Positions 26,590 to 35,640 are shown, counted from the stretch's first letter. The stretch: DNA of 64,000 nucleotides from JAPKZH01 sp963715635 (GCA_963715635.1 OY970261.1:496001-560000), one strand, 5' to 3'. Program-made: numbers and translations. Notes: generated by a model from the sequence alone, not told the origin.

Positions 26590-26805
26590 TTGGCCAATCT
26601 TACCGGTAAAAACGATGTAAAAATGGTGTTTCATCCTGAAAATTGTCTGGATTGCCTGCTTTCAGAGCGCGTGGGCATGGCCTACCAATGCAGGTTTTAT
26701 TGCCGCAGCTACATGCCTCTCCGGGGGGAAAAGCCATCCTATTGTAGGGTGATCAACATCAAGGTGGAAGAAGAAAGCGTAAAAGATACATACGCGAAAA
26801 GATAG
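26590..26805 (+). CDS. Small cysteine-rich protein, putative zinc-binding
   Basis: 71 residues from TTG 26590 (GAAGAAGGTG upstream); ATG 26623 is an alternative. Cysteines occur as CLDC, CRFYC and SYC (residues 19, 22, 34, 38, 52), a spacing suited to one structural zinc. No signal peptide, so probably cytoplasmic, unlike the secreted peptide upstream. No family recognised. Confidence 0.5.
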   Translation: MANLTGKNDVKMVFHPENCLDCLLSERVGMAYQCRFYCRSYMPLRGEKPSYCRVINIKVEEESVKDTYAKR

Positions 26806-26859
26806 CAATTTAATTTCAAGAGGAACGCGCGTGAGAGAGACCGAATTATTGAAGACATT

Positions 26860-27126
26860 TTGACTTTCATTAAAAATAGTGATGGATATCTCCACGAATG
26901 GTATGTCGGGATAGGTCAGGATGCTGAAAAACGACTATTTATCGACCATCAAGTCGATAAAAAAAATGGCGCTTGGATTTATCGAATTGCCAATTCCAAT
27001 CGAGAAGCTAGAGAAGTTGTGGAATTTTTTTTAAATAAAGCCGTCACGGATGGGGAATCAGGCGGAGGAGATTCAGCCGCCATAATGGTTTATGCCTATA
27101 AAAAAGGCTCGAAGGCCAATCCCTAA
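26860..27126 (+). CDS. Small GIY-YIG-like hypothetical protein, start unclear
   Basis: 88 residues from a TTG at 26860; the frame is open back to 26806 and reads ERDRIIEDILTFIKNSDGYL, so the true N-terminus is probably longer but lacks an ATG/GTG/TTG. GTG 26831, with AAGAGGA upstream, is in another frame and stops after 10 codons, which suggests a one-base shift near the start. HEWYVGIGQDAEKRLF and WIYRIANSNREA resemble the GIY-YIG-fold start (YVGI...R..DH) of uncharacterised small proteins. Nuclease activity is not claimed. Confidence 0.45.
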   Translation: MTFIKNSDGYLHEWYVGIGQDAEKRLFIDHQVDKKNGAWIYRIANSNREAREVVEFFLNKAVTDGESGGGDSAAIMVYAYKKGSKANP

Positions 27127-27145
27127 ATTTTGAGCTGCGCCGCCC

Positions 27146-27161
27146 GGAACCTGACGGTTCC
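27146..27161. terminator. Weak bidirectional hairpin between convergent genes
   Basis: GGAACC, TGAC loop, GGTTCC, followed by TATATCTT. The stem is only 6 bp, so this is tentative. Confidence 0.3.
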
Positions 27162-27167
27162 TATATC

Positions 27168-27935
27168 TTAGAAAACCTCGGCCGGGATTCCCCCCCGCTG
27201 CAACCGGTCGCGAATGCCGAGCATCGCCGCCGCGGGAGCTTGCGCAAGGGATTTAGTCGGAACCGGCCGGCTTATGGTATAGATCTGAACATTCCGAGGC
27301 CGGATCTGTTTGACCTTATCGATCCAATCGGCGATATGGGCCTCTTCGAGATTTCCCTGGGGACCCACACAAAAAAGGCTCTGCAGCGTTATGCCCCGCA
27401 TCGCTTCAAGGCCGGCGATAATATCAACGTAACGAATCCCTGCCCTGGGCCGGCTGAAGGAGCGAAAAACGATCTCGTTTCCCGCATCCAATTTCAGAAT
27501 GGGGCGGTCCAACCGCGAAATGGCCGCGCGAATAGCCGCTTCCCCGGCGCGGCTCGAATTGGAAAGCAGCGCGGTTTTTGCATCGGGGACAAGACGGTCT
27601 CTCAATTTACGCACGGCCTCCACAAGGCGGGGAAAATCGGGATGCAAGGTCGGCTCTCCGTTCCCGGAGAAAGTCAGGTAGGCTGGGGGTTCGTCGAGCT
27701 CTCGAAGCGCTGCCTCCACCGCCTGAACCACGTTTTCTAGGGATGGGACGGCTCGCTTATTTTCGCCAGCCCCGCTCTGGGCGCCGTTCGTTAAGCCATA
27801 CTGACAGTAAAGGCAATCGAACGTGCACCATTTTTTGCTAGAGGGCAGGAGGTTGATCCCCAAAGAGCGGCCCAGACGTCGGGAGCGCACTGGGCCGTAA
27901 ATGATATGTTCTTTCAAAGGCAAAAGATCGCTCAT
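27168..27935 (-). CDS. Radical SAM protein
   Basis: 255 residues. The radical SAM cluster motif is CTFDCLYC (CX3CX2C, about residue 36), followed by the GNGEPTLHPDF segment that binds SAM, LSNSSRAG and LKLDAGNE. IIYGPVRSRRLGRSLGINLL is characteristic of a small branch of uncharacterised radical SAM proteins. It starts inside the end of the upstream regulator gene (ATGA overlap, 27932-27935), so the two are translated together. Substrate unknown. Confidence 0.8.
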   Translation of the reverse strand: MSDLLPLKEHIIYGPVRSRRLGRSLGINLLPSSKKWCTFDCLYCQYGLTNGAQSGAGENKRAVPSLENVVQAVEAALRELDEPPAYLTFSGNGEPTLHPDFPRLVEAVRKLRDRLVPDAKTALLSNSSRAGEAAIRAAISRLDRPILKLDAGNEIVFRSFSRPRAGIRYVDIIAGLEAMRGITLQSLFCVGPQGNLEEAHIADWIDKVKQIRPRNVQIYTISRPVPTKSLAQAPAAAMLGIRDRLQRGGIPAEVF

Positions 27936-29425
27936 GGCTGCCTCCTGACGTAGATTGGATGCAAAGCCTCGGCCAGCCGCCGAAATCCTTCTTCGATCTC
28001 TCTCGCGTCGAGCGTGGAAATCGAAAGCCGCAGGGACATGCCCGCGGTCTTTGATGCATAGAACAAGTGGCCGAGCGTCGCCTGCACACCGTGCTCGGCG
28101 AATAGGCTCTGCCAATCGGCCGGCGGGAAAACGGCCGGCCTCAATTTCAGCCAGATAAGATATCCACCGCTCGGCTCCGTCCATTCGGCCCACTGGGGGG
28201 AGATATGGCGCCGCAAAGCCCGGATGGCCGTCTGCATCCGCTTCCTGAAGACACGGTGCATTTTGCTGATATGGCGGTCATAGAAGCCGCGCCGGCAGAA
28301 CTCATGAACGGCCGCCTGCAGGATCAGAGCTGGGGAGAGCTCGCTGAAACTGCGGATCGCGATCAGCCGCTCGATGCAGCCGCGTTCGGCGGCCACCCAG
28401 CCGATGCGGACGCCGGGAAAGAGGATCTTGGAGAATGTTCCGCAGTATATGACCAGGCGGTGTTTGTCCATCGATTTGATCGGCAGCACTACCCGGCCGA
28501 AGTATTTCATCTCCTCGTCATAGCCGTCCTCCAGGATGGGAATGCGGTGCAATTCGCAGAGAGACAGCAGCTGTTCGCGATGGGCCTGACCGGTGCTAAC
28601 GCCCGTCGGGTTATGGAAGTTCGGCATCGTATAAACCAGCGCCGGCCGTTCTTCCCGGATCGCCCTGGACAGGATCGAGAGGTCCATCCCCTCCGGACGC
28701 ATCGGGACCTCCAGAGGCTTCAATCCGTAAAAATTCATCAGGGGAAGCATGTGGCCGTAGGTCGGGGATTCGATCGCGACGGTTTTCCCCGGTGAGGCGA
28801 TCATGCGAAACACGAGGTCGATCGCCTGCTGTGAGCCGTTCGTGATGAGGATCTCATCGGACGTCGCAGAGATGCCGTGGTTCTGTAAGCGTTCGGCGAT
28901 GAGCTCGCGGAGGGGCAAATAGCCTGCCCGGTCGCCGTAGCCGAGAAGAGCGGCGCCTTGTTTCTTGATGACCCGATTCATGCAGGAGCGCAAGCTATCC
29001 AGGGGAAAAAGGCGACGGTCCATATCGAGGCTGGCGAAATTGACGGCGGAAGGCACGGTCTTGCGGCGTGTTTCTGGATAATAGCGAAGATAGGTCTGAC
29101 GGATCGCGTTGCCGGCCGGCGAGGCGATTGCCTCCCAATCGATCAGGCCCTTTGCCGAGCGGCCGCGCGGAGAGGCGATTTCCATCCTGTCGCGAACGCG
29201 CGGGCAGGCGCCGGGCCGGAGGTCTATGAAACCCAAAGCCCATAATTCCTGATAAGCTAAGGATACCGTGGAGCGATGGAGGCCGAGTCTATCGGCCAGT
29301 CGGCGGGTGGAAGGAAGCTTATCGCCCGGGCGCAAGCTGCGGGTTTCGACCCTGCGGCGGATCTCGTCCATGATTTGCCGGTATTTAGGCGTGGCGCTTT
29401 TATCATCGAGCCTTAAGAGCAGCAT
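27932..29425 (-). CDS. MocR-type GntR/aminotransferase regulator
   Basis: 497 residues. The N-terminal GntR winged helix (KYRQIMDEIRRRVETRSL, LPSTRRLADRLGLHRSTVSL) is fused to a class I aminotransferase-like domain (TNGSQQAIDLVFRMI, PNFHNPTGVS, and the PLP lysine in CGTFSKILFPGVRIG). MocR proteins use a bound aminotransferase fold with PLP as an effector sensor rather than as an enzyme, often controlling vitamin B6 or amino-compound genes. Ribosome site GCAGGAGG. It shares a 4-nt overlap with the radical SAM gene, which is its probable target or partner. Confidence 0.9.
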   Translation of the reverse strand: MLLLRLDDKSATPKYRQIMDEIRRRVETRSLRPGDKLPSTRRLADRLGLHRSTVSLAYQELWALGFIDLRPGACPRVRDRMEIASPRGRSAKGLIDWEAIASPAGNAIRQTYLRYYPETRRKTVPSAVNFASLDMDRRLFPLDSLRSCMNRVIKKQGAALLGYGDRAGYLPLRELIAERLQNHGISATSDEILITNGSQQAIDLVFRMIASPGKTVAIESPTYGHMLPLMNFYGLKPLEVPMRPEGMDLSILSRAIREERPALVYTMPNFHNPTGVSTGQAHREQLLSLCELHRIPILEDGYDEEMKYFGRVVLPIKSMDKHRLVIYCGTFSKILFPGVRIGWVAAERGCIERLIAIRSFSELSPALILQAAVHEFCRRGFYDRHISKMHRVFRKRMQTAIRALRRHISPQWAEWTEPSGGYLIWLKLRPAVFPPADWQSLFAEHGVQATLGHLFYASKTAGMSLRLSISTLDAREIEEGFRRLAEALHPIYVRRQP

Positions 29426-29454
29426 GGTTGCCTCCTGCGCTGAAGATTATCACG

Positions 29455-29480
29455 AGGCCAGGGTATGCAAAATCTGGCCT
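29455..29480. promoter_or_regulatory. Candidate MocR operator
   Basis: Inverted repeat AGGCCAG, 12 nt, CTGGCCT, 30-55 nt upstream of the MocR start. MocR regulators often bind such symmetric or direct sites in their own control region. Confidence 0.4.
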
Positions 29481-29568
29481 GTTTGCAACTGCCAGTTCGT
29501 GCGATAATTAATCCGACCAGTTTAAAGGGGAAAGCAACGGGCGGATGGGGTCAAAGTAATCAATAAGC

Positions 29569-29633
29569 GGGGTCAAACCTACTCTTTACGCAGTTTCCCC
29601 TGTCAATTTTGCGTAATGAGTAGCTTTGAGCCC
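29569..29633. repeat. Palindromic repeat, copy 4
   Basis: Left arm GGGGTCAAACCTACTCTTTA, right arm AATGAGTAGCTTTGAGCCC. Its right half forms the last codons of the PlsC-like gene. A lone half-site GGGGTCAAAG precedes it at 29547-29556. Confidence 0.85.
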
Positions 29634-30313
29634 GATGACCTTATCGACGAGTACATCTCCGTAATCCGGGCCTGAAGGGCCGTCGTGATTCGTTCCCTTT
29701 CAGCGGAAAACGTGTTTTTTGGATCATAGGGCATGGGCTGCCCAATTTTGATGACCTTCTCCGTTTTATGAACGGCGACGGGGACAAAATCCAGGATCCT
29801 TCCCGTTTTTTCGTAATAGATGGGGGCCAGCCCGACAAATCCCTGATCAAACTTATTGAACACATCATTAAAAGGAATGGCGTCATTTTCGGGAAAAATA
29901 ATCAGCGATTCTTCCCGCTTCAAATGTTTGATGCTTCGTTTCCATGTCGTGGCCAGCTTCATGCTTTTCTCATACACGGGGATGGCCTTGATGACTTTCA
30001 TGAGGACGACGCAAGCCTTGGAAATTAGCCAGGCGACAAGAGTGCTGAACGGCGGCTTGAGGTGCAGTTCCTTCTCCACGAAATCCTTGCGCAAATAATC
30101 AGGACAGAGTTTCCAGTCCGTTGTCTGATGTTCTACCCATGGGTATAGGCGCATGGGAAAAGCGGCCAGCGTTGCGATAGGAGCGTACGAGCCGAGATGG
30201 TTGGAGACGAACACCGCCGGGCCCCGCTCAGGAATATTTTCTTTATCCAGCAATTCACAATGCCAGACAAGCGAAAATATTCTTTGCAGGATCTTGAAGC
30301 AAAAATCACCCAT
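29603..30313 (-). CDS. PlsC-like acyltransferase, atypical motif, 3' end in a repeat
   Basis: 236 residues resembling 1-acylglycerol-3-phosphate acyltransferases. The NHX4D box reads NHLGSYA, so the catalytic aspartate position is alanine, and the FPEGT box reads FPEND; catalysis is therefore uncertain. The usual flanking context (AVFVSNHLG, SLIIFPEN, PVYEKS) is present. The last about ten residues (SGSKLLITQN) are encoded by palindromic repeat copy 4, whose insertion probably replaced the original C-terminus. It is divergent from the kinase gene. Confidence 0.75.
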   Translation of the reverse strand: MGDFCFKILQRIFSLVWHCELLDKENIPERGPAVFVSNHLGSYAPIATLAAFPMRLYPWVEHQTTDWKLCPDYLRKDFVEKELHLKPPFSTLVAWLISKACVVLMKVIKAIPVYEKSMKLATTWKRSIKHLKREESLIIFPENDAIPFNDVFNKFDQGFVGLAPIYYEKTGRILDFVPVAVHKTEKVIKIGQPMPYDPKNTFSAERERITTALQARITEMYSSIRSSGSKLLITQN

Positions 30314-30376
30314 CGCGGATTCTGCGCTTCATCTTATCTGGATGACATGACCTTGTCAATTTCCTCGGTCCTGTGT

Positions 30377-30405
30377 TTGACTAGCTTCCCCTTTGATGCT
30401 ATCCT
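30377..30405 (+). promoter_or_regulatory. Probable promoter of the kinase gene
   Basis: TTGACT (30377-30382), 17 nt, TATCCT (30400-30405), 32 nt before the ATG at 30438. Confidence 0.5.
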
Positions 30406-30437
30406 TCTGCCAGACCGACCATCAGGGAGGAAGGGCC

Positions 30438-32933
30438 ATGAAATGTCCTCTTTGCCGCTTTGAGAATCCTGAAGGCGCCCGCATTTGCATCAATTGCGAT
30501 ACTCCGCTGCCTCGCGCGGAAAAAGCCGCCGCCGTCGAAGGTGAAGCCGAAACCAAGAAGGAAGCTCTGACGGAGCTGACCCCCGGCCGGACTTTTGCCA
30601 ACCGCTACCAGGTCCTCGAGGAGGTCGGCCACGGAGAATTGGGGCGAGTGTACAAAGTCCTGGATTATAAGACTGGCGAGCAGATCGCCTTGAAACTCAT
30701 CAGTCCGGAAATCGCCTCAGACCCGTCAACGATGGAACGGTTCCAAAGCGAACTTCGGCTAGCCCGCAAAATCCGGCACAAGAATGTTTGCGGAATGCAT
30801 GACATCGGCGAGTTTGAGGGCACCCATTTCGTCACTATGGATTACGTCATGGGGCAGGAACTCGAGACTATGATCCGTATGATAGGGACGTTGAGCATTA
30901 GCACCGTGCTCAGCATCGGAAAGCAGGTTTGTGAGGGTCTGGCCGAAGCCCATAGCCTGGGAGTGATCCACCGCGATCTGAATTCGCGGAACATCTTGAT
31001 CGATAAAAGTGGGACCGCCAAGATCATGGACTTCGGGCTAGCCAGGTCAACCAAGGATGTTGGAAGGACAGACTTAAACATCTTGATCGGGACCCCGGAA
31101 TATATGTCCCCCGAGCAGGCGGAAGCTCAGGAGATTGATTATCGGTCGGATATCTATGCCCTGGGCGTCATCCTGTACGAGATGGCCACCGGCCGCGTGC
31201 CCTATGAAGGCGACACGGCCTTGGCCGTGTCCATCAAGCACAAGGGACCGATCCCAAAGAACCCGAAGAAGTTCAATCCGAATATCCCGGAGGCCCTCAG
31301 CAATGTCATCTTGAAATGCCTGGAAAAAGATAAGGCCAGACGCTATCAGAATGCGATTGAAATACGCGAAGAGCTGGAAAAAGTCGAAAAAGCCCCTCCG
31401 GCCGTAGCGCCGATCGAGCCGCAGAGGAAGCCCGTTGCCGCCCGGAAGGCCGCCGCCAAACTCGACTTGAAGAAGCTCGGCATTCCCGCACTCATCGGAG
31501 CGGCCTTGGTGATCGCCGCCGTGATCATCATCCCAGGATCCGTTCATCGGAAACCGGCCGCCGTTACAGCCAGATCCCAAAAGCGCTCGGTTGCTGTGCT
31601 GCCTTTTGATGACGTGAGCTCCGCCAAAGATTGCGAATTCCTGGCCAGAGGGATTCCGGAGACGCTCATCCATAAATTATCCAATATCAGGGATCTCCGG
31701 ATTCCGACGGGAACTTCTTCGTTCGCCTTAGAGGGCAAATCCATGGACGTCAGCCAAATCGGCGTCGAGCTGGGCGCCGATAACCTTGTCCAGGGAAGCG
31801 TCCAGGTATCCGGCGACAGGCTTCGTATGACGGTCCGGCTCTTGAACGTCCAAACGGGGCGGCCGATTTGGTCCGACAAGTATGACCGCAGAATGGGCGA
31901 TATTTTCGCCGTCCAGGATGAAATCGCCCAGAAGATCGCCAGGGCGCTAAAAGTCAAGGTTTCCGACGAAGAGAAAAACGCGATTGTCGAGAAGTCGACG
32001 GAGGACGTGAAAGCCTATACATTGTTCCTTCAGGGCCGGCTGTCCCTAAGCAAACGGGGTGAGGAAGACCTCAAGAAAGCGATCGCGCTTTTTGAATCCG
32101 CCGTCAGAGAAGACCCGATGTACAGCCTGGCCTGCGCGGGCATCGCCGAGTCGTATTTTGACCTGGCCAGCCGCGGCCTGGTGCCATCGAATCAATGCTA
32201 TCCGAAGGCGCTGGAAAGCGCATCGCAGGCTGTCCTGCTCGATGAAACCCTGGCCGATGCCCATGCCTGGCTGGGGGCCGTCAAATTCTACTTTGAGTAT
32301 AACTTGGTCTCGGCCGAAATGGAATTGCTGAGAGCCATCGAGCTCAATCCCGCTTACGCGCCGGCTCATTCGTTCCTGGCCTTCATTCTCATAAGCACGG
32401 GGCGGCGGGACCAGGCCATCTCGGAGATGGAACTGGCCCGTGACTTGGATCCTCTCTCGGCCAGAATTAACGCCAACGTTGGCCTCATGTATATCAACGC
32501 ACGACGTTATGACCAAGCGATTGACATTCTGAACAAAACAACCGAAAAGTTTCCCGAGGAGCAAAATGCCGCTAAGTATTTAGGAGCGGCCTACTTTTTT
32601 AAATCCATGTATGAGCAAGCCGCCGAGATTTTTCAAAAAGCCGGCTGCCGATCTGATTTAGGCATAACCTATATCAAAATGGAGAGGACAACCGAAGCTC
32701 AAAAAATTATTAAAGAGCTCGTTGAGGAATCCAAAAAAGAGCTAATCAGCTCCTATGAAGTCGCCAAGCTTTATTTTTCTACGGGAGAGGTTGATCAAGG
32801 CTTTAACTGGCTGAACAGGGCTTATGCAGAACGTGGTCCGAGCATTTATATGATGAAAGTCGACCCGTTCCTGGATAGCATCCGTTCCGACCCGAGATAC
32901 CATGAGTTATTGAAGAGGATGAACCTGGAATAG
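30438..32933 (+). CDS. Zinc-ribbon Ser/Thr protein kinase with TolB-like and TPR domains
   Basis: 831 residues; ATG 30438 follows GGGAGGAAGG. In order: an N-terminal zinc ribbon (CPLC and CINC, cysteines 3, 6, 17, 20); a Hanks-type kinase (about 55-315) with GHGELGRVYK, IALKLI, HRDLNSRN (D180) and DFGLARS; a membrane helix at about 349-367; a FlgO/TolB-type domain (RSVAVLPFDDVSSAKDCEFL) shared with adenylate-cyclase-linked proteins; and C-terminal TPRs to the end. In the catalytic loop the usual HRDLK lysine is asparagine. It is a transmembrane signalling kinase, with the TPR part outside. glgP follows 20 nt later. Confidence 0.9.
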   Translation: MKCPLCRFENPEGARICINCDTPLPRAEKAAAVEGEAETKKEALTELTPGRTFANRYQVLEEVGHGELGRVYKVLDYKTGEQIALKLISPEIASDPSTMERFQSELRLARKIRHKNVCGMHDIGEFEGTHFVTMDYVMGQELETMIRMIGTLSISTVLSIGKQVCEGLAEAHSLGVIHRDLNSRNILIDKSGTAKIMDFGLARSTKDVGRTDLNILIGTPEYMSPEQAEAQEIDYRSDIYALGVILYEMATGRVPYEGDTALAVSIKHKGPIPKNPKKFNPNIPEALSNVILKCLEKDKARRYQNAIEIREELEKVEKAPPAVAPIEPQRKPVAARKAAAKLDLKKLGIPALIGAALVIAAVIIIPGSVHRKPAAVTARSQKRSVAVLPFDDVSSAKDCEFLARGIPETLIHKLSNIRDLRIPTGTSSFALEGKSMDVSQIGVELGADNLVQGSVQVSGDRLRMTVRLLNVQTGRPIWSDKYDRRMGDIFAVQDEIAQKIARALKVKVSDEEKNAIVEKSTEDVKAYTLFLQGRLSLSKRGEEDLKKAIALFESAVREDPMYSLACAGIAESYFDLASRGLVPSNQCYPKALESASQAVLLDETLADAHAWLGAVKFYFEYNLVSAEMELLRAIELNPAYAPAHSFLAFILISTGRRDQAISEMELARDLDPLSARINANVGLMYINARRYDQAIDILNKTTEKFPEEQNAAKYLGAAYFFKSMYEQAAEIFQKAGCRSDLGITYIKMERTTEAQKIIKELVEESKKELISSYEVAKLYFSTGEVDQGFNWLNRAYAERGPSIYMMKVDPFLDSIRSDPRYHELLKRMNLE

Positions 32934-32953
32934 GAAATGAGGAGACAAACCGC

Positions 32954-35518
32954 ATGAAGCCGATCCAAACATTTCTCGCCGTCCCGTCGCTGCCGGCTCC
33001 GCTCGAGCGACTTCGCGAGCTGGCCCGCAACTTGCGCTGGGCCTGGCACCACGATACGATCGAGCTTTTTCGACGGCTGGACAGCGTCCTGTGGGAAACG
33101 ACCGGGCACAATCCCATCCTCATGTTGGGGACAATCGACCAGGCGAAGCTTGAAGCCGCAGCCTGCGATGAGGGATTCTTGTCGCATCTGGATCGTGTCG
33201 CCCAGGATCTGGATGCCTATATGGCCGCGAAATCTACCTGGTTCCGGCGGGCCCACGGTGTTTTCCAAGCGCCCCTTGTCGCCTATTTTTCTGCGGAATT
33301 CGGCATCACCGAGTGCCTCTCCATTTTTGCCGGCGGTTTGGGGGTGTTGGCCGGGGATCATCTCAAGTCGGCCAGTGATTTGGGCGTGCCCCTTATCGGC
33401 GTAGGGCTTCTCTACCAGCAGGGCTATTTTCGGCAGTATCTCAACGAAGGCGGCTGGCAACAGGAAGTTTATGAAAAAAACGACTTCCACAATCTGCCAT
33501 TGACCTTGAAACGTCGGTCGGATGGGTCGCCGCTGACAGTCGAGGTGGCTTTGCCGGGCCGGAAAGTCACCGCCCAAATTTGGTGGGCCCAGGTCGGGCG
33601 CGTGCTACTCCACCTGCTGGACACCAACACCCCGGCCAATCGACAATCTGAAGATCGCGACATCACCGACCAGTTATATGGCGGCGATCAAGAGATGCGC
33701 ATCAAACAGGAGATTCTGCTGGGCATTGGCGGATATCTTGCCCTGGAGGCCATGGGCCTGGAACCGACTGTCTATCACATGAACGAGGGCCATTCCGCTT
33801 TTCTGGGCCTGGAGAGGACGCGCCGGTTGATGGAAAAGCAGGGCCTTTCGTTCGCGGAAGCGCGTGAAGCCGCGTCGGCCGGGCTGGTTTTCACCACCCA
33901 CACGGCGGTTGCGGCAGGCCACGATTATTTCCCGCCGCAGCTCATGGACCGCTATTTTGCCGATTATATTCGCGCTTTAGGTCTCTCTCGACGCGACTTC
34001 CTGGCCTTGGGGCGGCAGAATCCCGATGACGACCGTGAACCGTTCTGTATGACGATCCTCGCTCTCCGTTTGGCCGCCTACAGCAACGGGGTGAGCCGGC
34101 TGCACGGCAAGGTCACCCGAAAAATGTGGACGGGGCTTTGGCCGGGGCTGCCCGAGGACGAGATTCCTATTGGTCATGTGACCGACGGCATTCAGTTTCA
34201 GTCTTGGATCTCCCGCGAGATGAAGGAATTGTACGACCGCTACCTGGGACTGCGCTGGCGGGAAGAAGTCGCCGACCAGACGGTGTGGCAAGGAGCGGAC
34301 CGCATCGCGGCCGAGGAGCTGTGGCGGACCCACGAGCGGCGTCGGGAGCGGCTGGTCGCTTTCAGCCGCCGCCGCCTGCGCTCTCAGTTGGAACGGCGCG
34401 GGGCTTCTCAGGCAGCGGTTGAAGCGGCCGACGAGGTTCTAGATCCCGAGGCGTTGACCATCGGCTTTGCTCGCCGGTTTGCGACTTATAAGCGGGCGAC
34501 GCTATTGCTGCGCGACCAGGAGCGGCTGGCGCGCATCCTTAATAAGCCGGGCCGTCCGGTCCAGATTATCTATGCCGGCAAGGCCCATCCTCGCGATGAC
34601 CCGGGAAAGGGGCTGATCCGGCAGATTGTGGAGTTATCGCGCCGTGAGGAATTTCGTCGTCGGCTGGTCTTCCTTGAAGATTACGATATGGCCGTGGCCC
34701 GATATTTAGTGCAGGGAGTTGATGTCTGGCTGAACACCCCGCTTCGGTTGCAGGAGGCCAGCGGCACCAGCGGCATGAAGGCGACCGCCAACGGCGTCCT
34801 CAACTTGAGCATCCTGGACGGGTGGTGGGATGAGGCGTACCGGCCTGAAGTCGGCTGGGCCATCGGACGGCGGGAGAAGTACGACGACAGCAACTACCAG
34901 GACCAGGTCGAGGCCGAAGCTCTGTACGGCCTGCTGGAGCAGGAAGTGGTTCCGATTTATTACGACCGGGGCAGCGACGGTCTGCCCCGCCGCTGGATCG
35001 GCCGGATGAGGGCGTCGATCCAGACCTTATGCAGGACTTTCACGACTCACCGCATGGTGGGAGAATATACGGAGCGCTATTACCTTCATGCGGCCGGCCA
35101 TTATGAGCAGCTCACGGCTGATGGGATGGCCCGGGCCAAGGAAATTGCGGCATGGAAAGTCCGTATCCAGAAAAATTGGCCTCGTGTCCGCGTCGAAGCA
35201 TTGGGCGGTGGTCCCGCCAGTGATGTTCAAGTGGGCGGCGAGATCCCCATCCAGGCAGAGGTGTTTCTGGGCGCCCTCACGCCTGATGAGGTGACAGTCG
35301 AGCTCTATCTGGGTCGCGTCGATGCGGCTGGAGAAATTGTGGATGCGGCTTCGACGCCGATGCAGTCGATAAAACAAAAAGGGGAAGGAACTCACCTTTA
35401 TCAGGCAAGCGCCGTCACCTGCCGAGGTAGCGGGCTGTATGGCTATACGTTGCGGGTGATTCCCCGCCATCCCGCTCTCACGACGCCGTTTCTGCCTGGG
35501 CTGATCCTCTGGGCATAA
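32954..35518 (+). CDS. glgP: Alpha-glucan (glycogen/maltodextrin) phosphorylase
   Basis: 854 residues, GT35 family, of the branch with an N-terminal DUF3417 domain (ARNLRWAWHHDTIELFRRLD). Conserved parts include YFSAEFGI, GGLGVLAGDHLKSASDLG, VYHMNEGHSAF, RFATYKRA and the PLP-linked EASGTSGMKATANG. It releases glucose-1-phosphate from stored glucan using phosphate. GAGGAG precedes the ATG and the kinase gene ends 20 nt upstream, so the two are probably co-transcribed. A palindromic repeat follows. Confidence 0.95.
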   Translation: MKPIQTFLAVPSLPAPLERLRELARNLRWAWHHDTIELFRRLDSVLWETTGHNPILMLGTIDQAKLEAAACDEGFLSHLDRVAQDLDAYMAAKSTWFRRAHGVFQAPLVAYFSAEFGITECLSIFAGGLGVLAGDHLKSASDLGVPLIGVGLLYQQGYFRQYLNEGGWQQEVYEKNDFHNLPLTLKRRSDGSPLTVEVALPGRKVTAQIWWAQVGRVLLHLLDTNTPANRQSEDRDITDQLYGGDQEMRIKQEILLGIGGYLALEAMGLEPTVYHMNEGHSAFLGLERTRRLMEKQGLSFAEAREAASAGLVFTTHTAVAAGHDYFPPQLMDRYFADYIRALGLSRRDFLALGRQNPDDDREPFCMTILALRLAAYSNGVSRLHGKVTRKMWTGLWPGLPEDEIPIGHVTDGIQFQSWISREMKELYDRYLGLRWREEVADQTVWQGADRIAAEELWRTHERRRERLVAFSRRRLRSQLERRGASQAAVEAADEVLDPEALTIGFARRFATYKRATLLLRDQERLARILNKPGRPVQIIYAGKAHPRDDPGKGLIRQIVELSRREEFRRRLVFLEDYDMAVARYLVQGVDVWLNTPLRLQEASGTSGMKATANGVLNLSILDGWWDEAYRPEVGWAIGRREKYDDSNYQDQVEAEALYGLLEQEVVPIYYDRGSDGLPRRWIGRMRASIQTLCRTFTTHRMVGEYTERYYLHAAGHYEQLTADGMARAKEIAAWKVRIQKNWPRVRVEALGGGPASDVQVGGEIPIQAEVFLGALTPDEVTVELYLGRVDAAGEIVDAASTPMQSIKQKGEGTHLYQASAVTCRGSGLYGYTLRVIPRHPALTTPFLPGLILWA

Positions 35519-35526
35519 AATGCATT

Positions 35527-35592
35527 GGGGTCAAAGCTACTCATTACGCATTATTGCATAACATAATGTGCGTAATGAGTAGCTTTGACCCC
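35527..35592. repeat. Palindromic repeat, copy 5 (plus half-site)
   Basis: Arms GGGGTCAAAGCTACTCATTA and TAATGAGTAGCTTTGACCCC, fully complementary: both arms carry the AAAGCT/AGCTTT variant instead of AAACCT/AGGTTT. The loop (TTATTGCATAACATAATG) is unrelated to those of copies 1-3. A right half-site (AGGTTTGACCCC) follows at 35601-35612. Lies between convergent genes. Confidence 0.9.
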
Positions 35593-35640
35593 AATAATTA
35601 AGGTTTGACCCCAAGGAACTTGACAGCTTTGCTGTCTTGC

